NCBI GenBank assembly: GCA_003133345.1
Contig: PKXB01000109.1
Location: 1-8,634, forward strand
DNA length: 8,634 nt
Origin: Hyphomicrobiales bacterium
GTDB taxonomy: Bacteria > Pseudomonadota > Alphaproteobacteria > Rhizobiales > Xanthobacteraceae
Direction: 5' to 3'
In this document: positions 6,773 to 8,634 of the stretch, in pieces
Position numbering within the stretch: the stretch's first letter is position 1
Layout of the letters: the number at the start of each line of letters is the position of its first letter
Made by a program: the position numbers and the translations under genes
The notes under the pieces: model-generated
The model's input: the letters and a program-made list of their open reading frames with translations, nothing else
Databases searched by the model: none
Told to the model about the DNA's origin: nothing

Positions 6773-7744
6773 TCAGCCCACCAGCTTCGTCGCGGCCGCC
6801 ACAATGTGGCTCGCGTTCGGGCGCATCCAGGTGAACATTTCGGGAGATGCGGGCGGCGGCGCATCCGGAAACGCGATCCGCTTGTAGCGCGCGCCGTCCA
6901 CGTTCTCGGCCACGCGCGCAATGACTTCGGCGCCCGGGCAGAGCGTGTAGTAGGACTGGTCGAACGTGAGTAGGCGCTTGGTCTTTTGCACCGAAGCAAC
7001 TAGGGTCGCCGTGTCCATCGGCTTGAGCGAGCGTAAGTCAATCGCTTCCACCTTCATGCCTACCTTTTGCAGTTGAGCAGTGGCCTCAAGCACTCCCGGC
7101 ATTCCGGCGCCGGAGCCCACAATGGTGAGATCGCTGCCGGTTGTGCGCACGGCCGCCTTGTCGAGCGGTACGGTGTACTGCTCATCGGGAACTTCTTCGT
7201 TCAACTGCCGTAAGCCCGCGGGAAGGAGATAGACGACCGGGTTGGGGTCTTGGATTGCCGACGCCATCATGCCCTTGGCGTCATAGGGCGTCGATGCAAT
7301 CACGACCTTAACCCCCGGGATGTGGGCATAGTAGCTGTCGGCCTCATAGTCGGAATGCTGCCCGGCAAACCCAGGGCTCTGGCCCGACAATTCGATGATG
7401 AACACCACGGGCATCGTGGAGTCGCCACCGCTCATGTGGTGCAATTTGCCGGCGTGGTTCTGAATCATCTCGAAGCAAACCTGACTTCCCTGATAGGGGA
7501 TGTAGGTCACGGCGGTGGTGCCGACCAACCCCGCGCCAAGCGTTGCGCCGGCCATCCACATTTCGTCGATACCGGTGTTGTTGACGCGGGTGCGGCCAAA
7601 CTCCTTCTCCAGGTTGATGACTGGCGTTCCTTGGTTCGAAGCGACCGCGGGCGTTAGCTCGAAGAGCCAGGTCATGTCTTTGCGCTGGCGCATCTCGTGC
7701 TGCACCGCCTCGTACACCGCGTACAAATAATTCTTGCGTGCCAT
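6773..7744 (-). CDS. ThDP-dependent 2-oxoacid dehydrogenase-like E1 beta subunit, divergent
   Basis: This 323-residue cytoplasmic protein has the usual length of a heterotetrameric E1 beta (PdhB/AcoB type). The order is an N-terminal pyrimidine-binding domain (about 1-180) and a transketolase C-terminal domain (about 190-320). E61 in NTGIDEMWMAG aligns with the glutamate that activates ThDP. H130 in GFAGQHSDYEA aligns with the conserved active-site QHS histidine. STPYDAKGMM (151-160), MSGG (104-107), DLRSLKPMD (237-245) and a proline-rich FPDAPPPASPE (292-302) are family motifs. The usual GEDV block is replaced by LFELTP, and the usual FxDFxxxAxDQI by YIPYQGSQVCFEMI. The ATG at 7744 has a strong AGGAGA SD. 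With E1 alpha it should form a decarboxylating ThDP enzyme. Pyruvate, acetoin or branched-chain substrates are all possible, and the motif changes argue for a separate subfamily. No E2 gene follows. Confidence 0.9.
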   Translation of the reverse strand: MARKNYLYAVYEAVQHEMRQRKDMTWLFELTPAVASNQGTPVINLEKEFGRTRVNNTGIDEMWMAGATLGAGLVGTTAVTYIPYQGSQVCFEMIQNHAGKLHHMSGGDSTMPVVFIIELSGQSPGFAGQHSDYEADSYYAHIPGVKVVIASTPYDAKGMMASAIQDPNPVVYLLPAGLRQLNEEVPDEQYTVPLDKAAVRTTGSDLTIVGSGAGMPGVLEATAQLQKVGMKVEAIDLRSLKPMDTATLVASVQKTKRLLTFDQSYYTLCPGAEVIARVAENVDGARYKRIAFPDAPPPASPEMFTWMRPNASHIVAAATKLVG

Positions 7745-7750
7745 TGTGCT

Positions 7751-7756
7751 TCTCCT
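7751..7756 (-). promoter_or_regulatory. Ribosome binding site of E1 beta
   Basis: On the minus strand this reads AGGAGA, 6 nt before the ATG at 7744. It is the best SD in the window and settles the E1 beta start inside the 44-bp gap after E1 alpha. Confidence 0.75.
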
Positions 7757-7788
7757 ATTTTCGAATGGGGTTGCGATCAGCCCTTTGC

Positions 7789-8634
7789 TCAGCCGAACTG
7801 GCGCGCAGCGACAGGGCCTTCAATGAAGACGTTTTTCAGTCCGTCTTCCGGCTTGCACAGCGGTTGCTTGGCCTCCCACTCGAAGGCTTCCTTGACCTCC
7901 TGCTTTATGGCGGTTTCGATCGCGGCAGCCTTGGCCTGATCGAGCACACCCCACGAGATCAGAGTGTTGCGGCAGATATCGACCGGGTCTCTCTGCAGCC
8001 AATCCCGCAACTCCCGTTCCGGACGCCACGAGGTGATTGCTTGCGGATCGTAGCCGAAGGAGCCGAGTTGACCGACTGTGGCTCCGGGAGCGCCCCAGTG
8101 GGCGTAGTAGCGGTAGGTCTTTGCTTCGATCAGGGTCGGCCCCTCGCCGGCCCGCGCACGCTCCACAGCGTCCTTCATCTTGTTGTAGACCTGCGTCACG
8201 TCCTGGCCGTCCACCACGATGCCGGGAATCCGGTACGTACTTGCGGCAGTCGCAATGTCCTTCGCCGGGCAGGAATAGGAGTAGTGCGCGAACTGGTGGT
8301 AGAGATTGTTCTCCACCACGTAGATGAAGGGCAGTTTGAGCAGCGCGGCGTTGTTCAATGAGCTATGGAAGGCGGGCGTCGCATAAGTGCCATCGCCGCC
8401 GAAAACGACCGAGACCTGTTTCGTGCCTCTGGCGCGGAATGCGAACGCCGAACCGGCGGCAATCACCGCGGCTGGGCCGACGATTCCGTCACCGCCCATG
8501 TAGCCGACCGACTTGTCAGCGACGTGCATCTCGCCCGCGTACCCGCGGTTGAGACCGGTCGCCTTGAAATTGTATTCGGCGGCGAGTTTCCCCATATTGA
8601 CGCCTTTCGCGATCGCATGTCCGCTCGGACGATG
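7789..8634 (-). CDS. ThDP-dependent dehydrogenase E1 alpha subunit, 5' end outside the window
   Basis: The last 281 codons of an E1 alpha gene are visible. The frame stays open to the window edge. Its first visible residues, HRPSGHAIAKG, match the conserved HRGHGHxLAKG motif that lies well inside the protein. The internal ATG at 8595 is therefore not the start, and roughly 50-70 residues are missing. Numbering from the edge, the protein shows ATGLNRGYAGEMHVAD (25-40), the ThDP/Mg motif GGDG (79-82) through VENNLY (107-112), ASTYRIPGIVVDGQDV (131-146) and LRDWLQRDPV (209-218). The consensus GDGAxNQGxFHESLN becomes GDGTYATPAFHSSLN, which loses the usual Gln and Glu. An extra stretch follows YRYYAHW near 174-180. 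Paired with E1 beta it should decarboxylate a 2-oxo compound through ThDP. The substrate is not determinable here. Confidence 0.9.
   Translation of the reverse strand, partial: HRPSGHAIAKGVNMGKLAAEYNFKATGLNRGYAGEMHVADKSVGYMGGDGIVGPAAVIAAGSAFAFRARGTKQVSVVFGGDGTYATPAFHSSLNNAALLKLPFIYVVENNLYHQFAHYSYSCPAKDIATAASTYRIPGIVVDGQDVTQVYNKMKDAVERARAGEGPTLIEAKTYRYYAHWGAPGATVGQLGSFGYDPQAITSWRPERELRDWLQRDPVDICRNTLISWGVLDQAKAAAIETAIKQEVKEAFEWEAKQPLCKPEDGLKNVFIEGPVAARQFG

Noticed and set aside
8593..8595. ATG as the start of E1 alpha
   Set aside because: The 13 codons before it continue the conserved HRxxGHxxAKG motif of E1 alpha, so the start is outside the window.

Overview
The window looks like chromosomal DNA from a GC-rich alphaproteobacterium, probably of the Hyphomicrobiales (a Bradyrhizobium/Xanthobacteraceae-like lineage). 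This is inferred from base composition, codon use and the mix of protein families, because no rRNA or other taxonomic marker is present. Every intact gene reads on the minus strand. Transcription therefore runs from the right end of the window (8634) to the left.

Right block (8634 to 5715, in order of transcription): the 3' part of a thiamine-diphosphate (ThDP) dehydrogenase E1 alpha gene, cut by the window edge; a matching E1 beta gene 44 bp downstream; a 49-nt imperfect hairpin just after the E1 beta stop; a small YgiT-type zinc-finger protein; and a secreted c-type cytochrome-like protein. A perfect 9-bp stem-loop follows the cytochrome stop. The E1 pair keeps the core catalytic residues but departs from the pyruvate/acetoin dehydrogenase consensus at many motif positions. 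No E2 (lipoyl acyltransferase) or E3 gene lies downstream, where one is often found. The cytochrome appears to be a tandem duplication in which only the second copy keeps CxxCH.

Middle block (5636 to 3213): an AlgI/DltB-like MBOAT O-acyltransferase followed 21 bp later by a membrane-anchored SGNH/DltD-like protein. Together they form a recognisable machine for acylating an extracytoplasmic glycan, lipid or other acceptor. No acceptor-biosynthesis gene lies beside them.

Left block (3179 to 498): a large fusion of an NDP-forming acyl-CoA synthetase with a C-terminal GNAT acetyltransferase (Pat/PatZ-like architecture). It lies 33 bp downstream of the SGNH gene and may share its transcript. Directly beyond its stop codon is a frameshifted, truncated plus-strand remnant of an IS3-type orfA, which marks an old insertion or deletion junction. 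The first 400 bp hold no gene I can support.

I see no tRNA, rRNA, CRISPR array or phage gene. The observations most worth following are the E1 pair without an adjacent E2, the half-degenerate duplicated cytochrome, and the two stem-loops placed just after stop codons.
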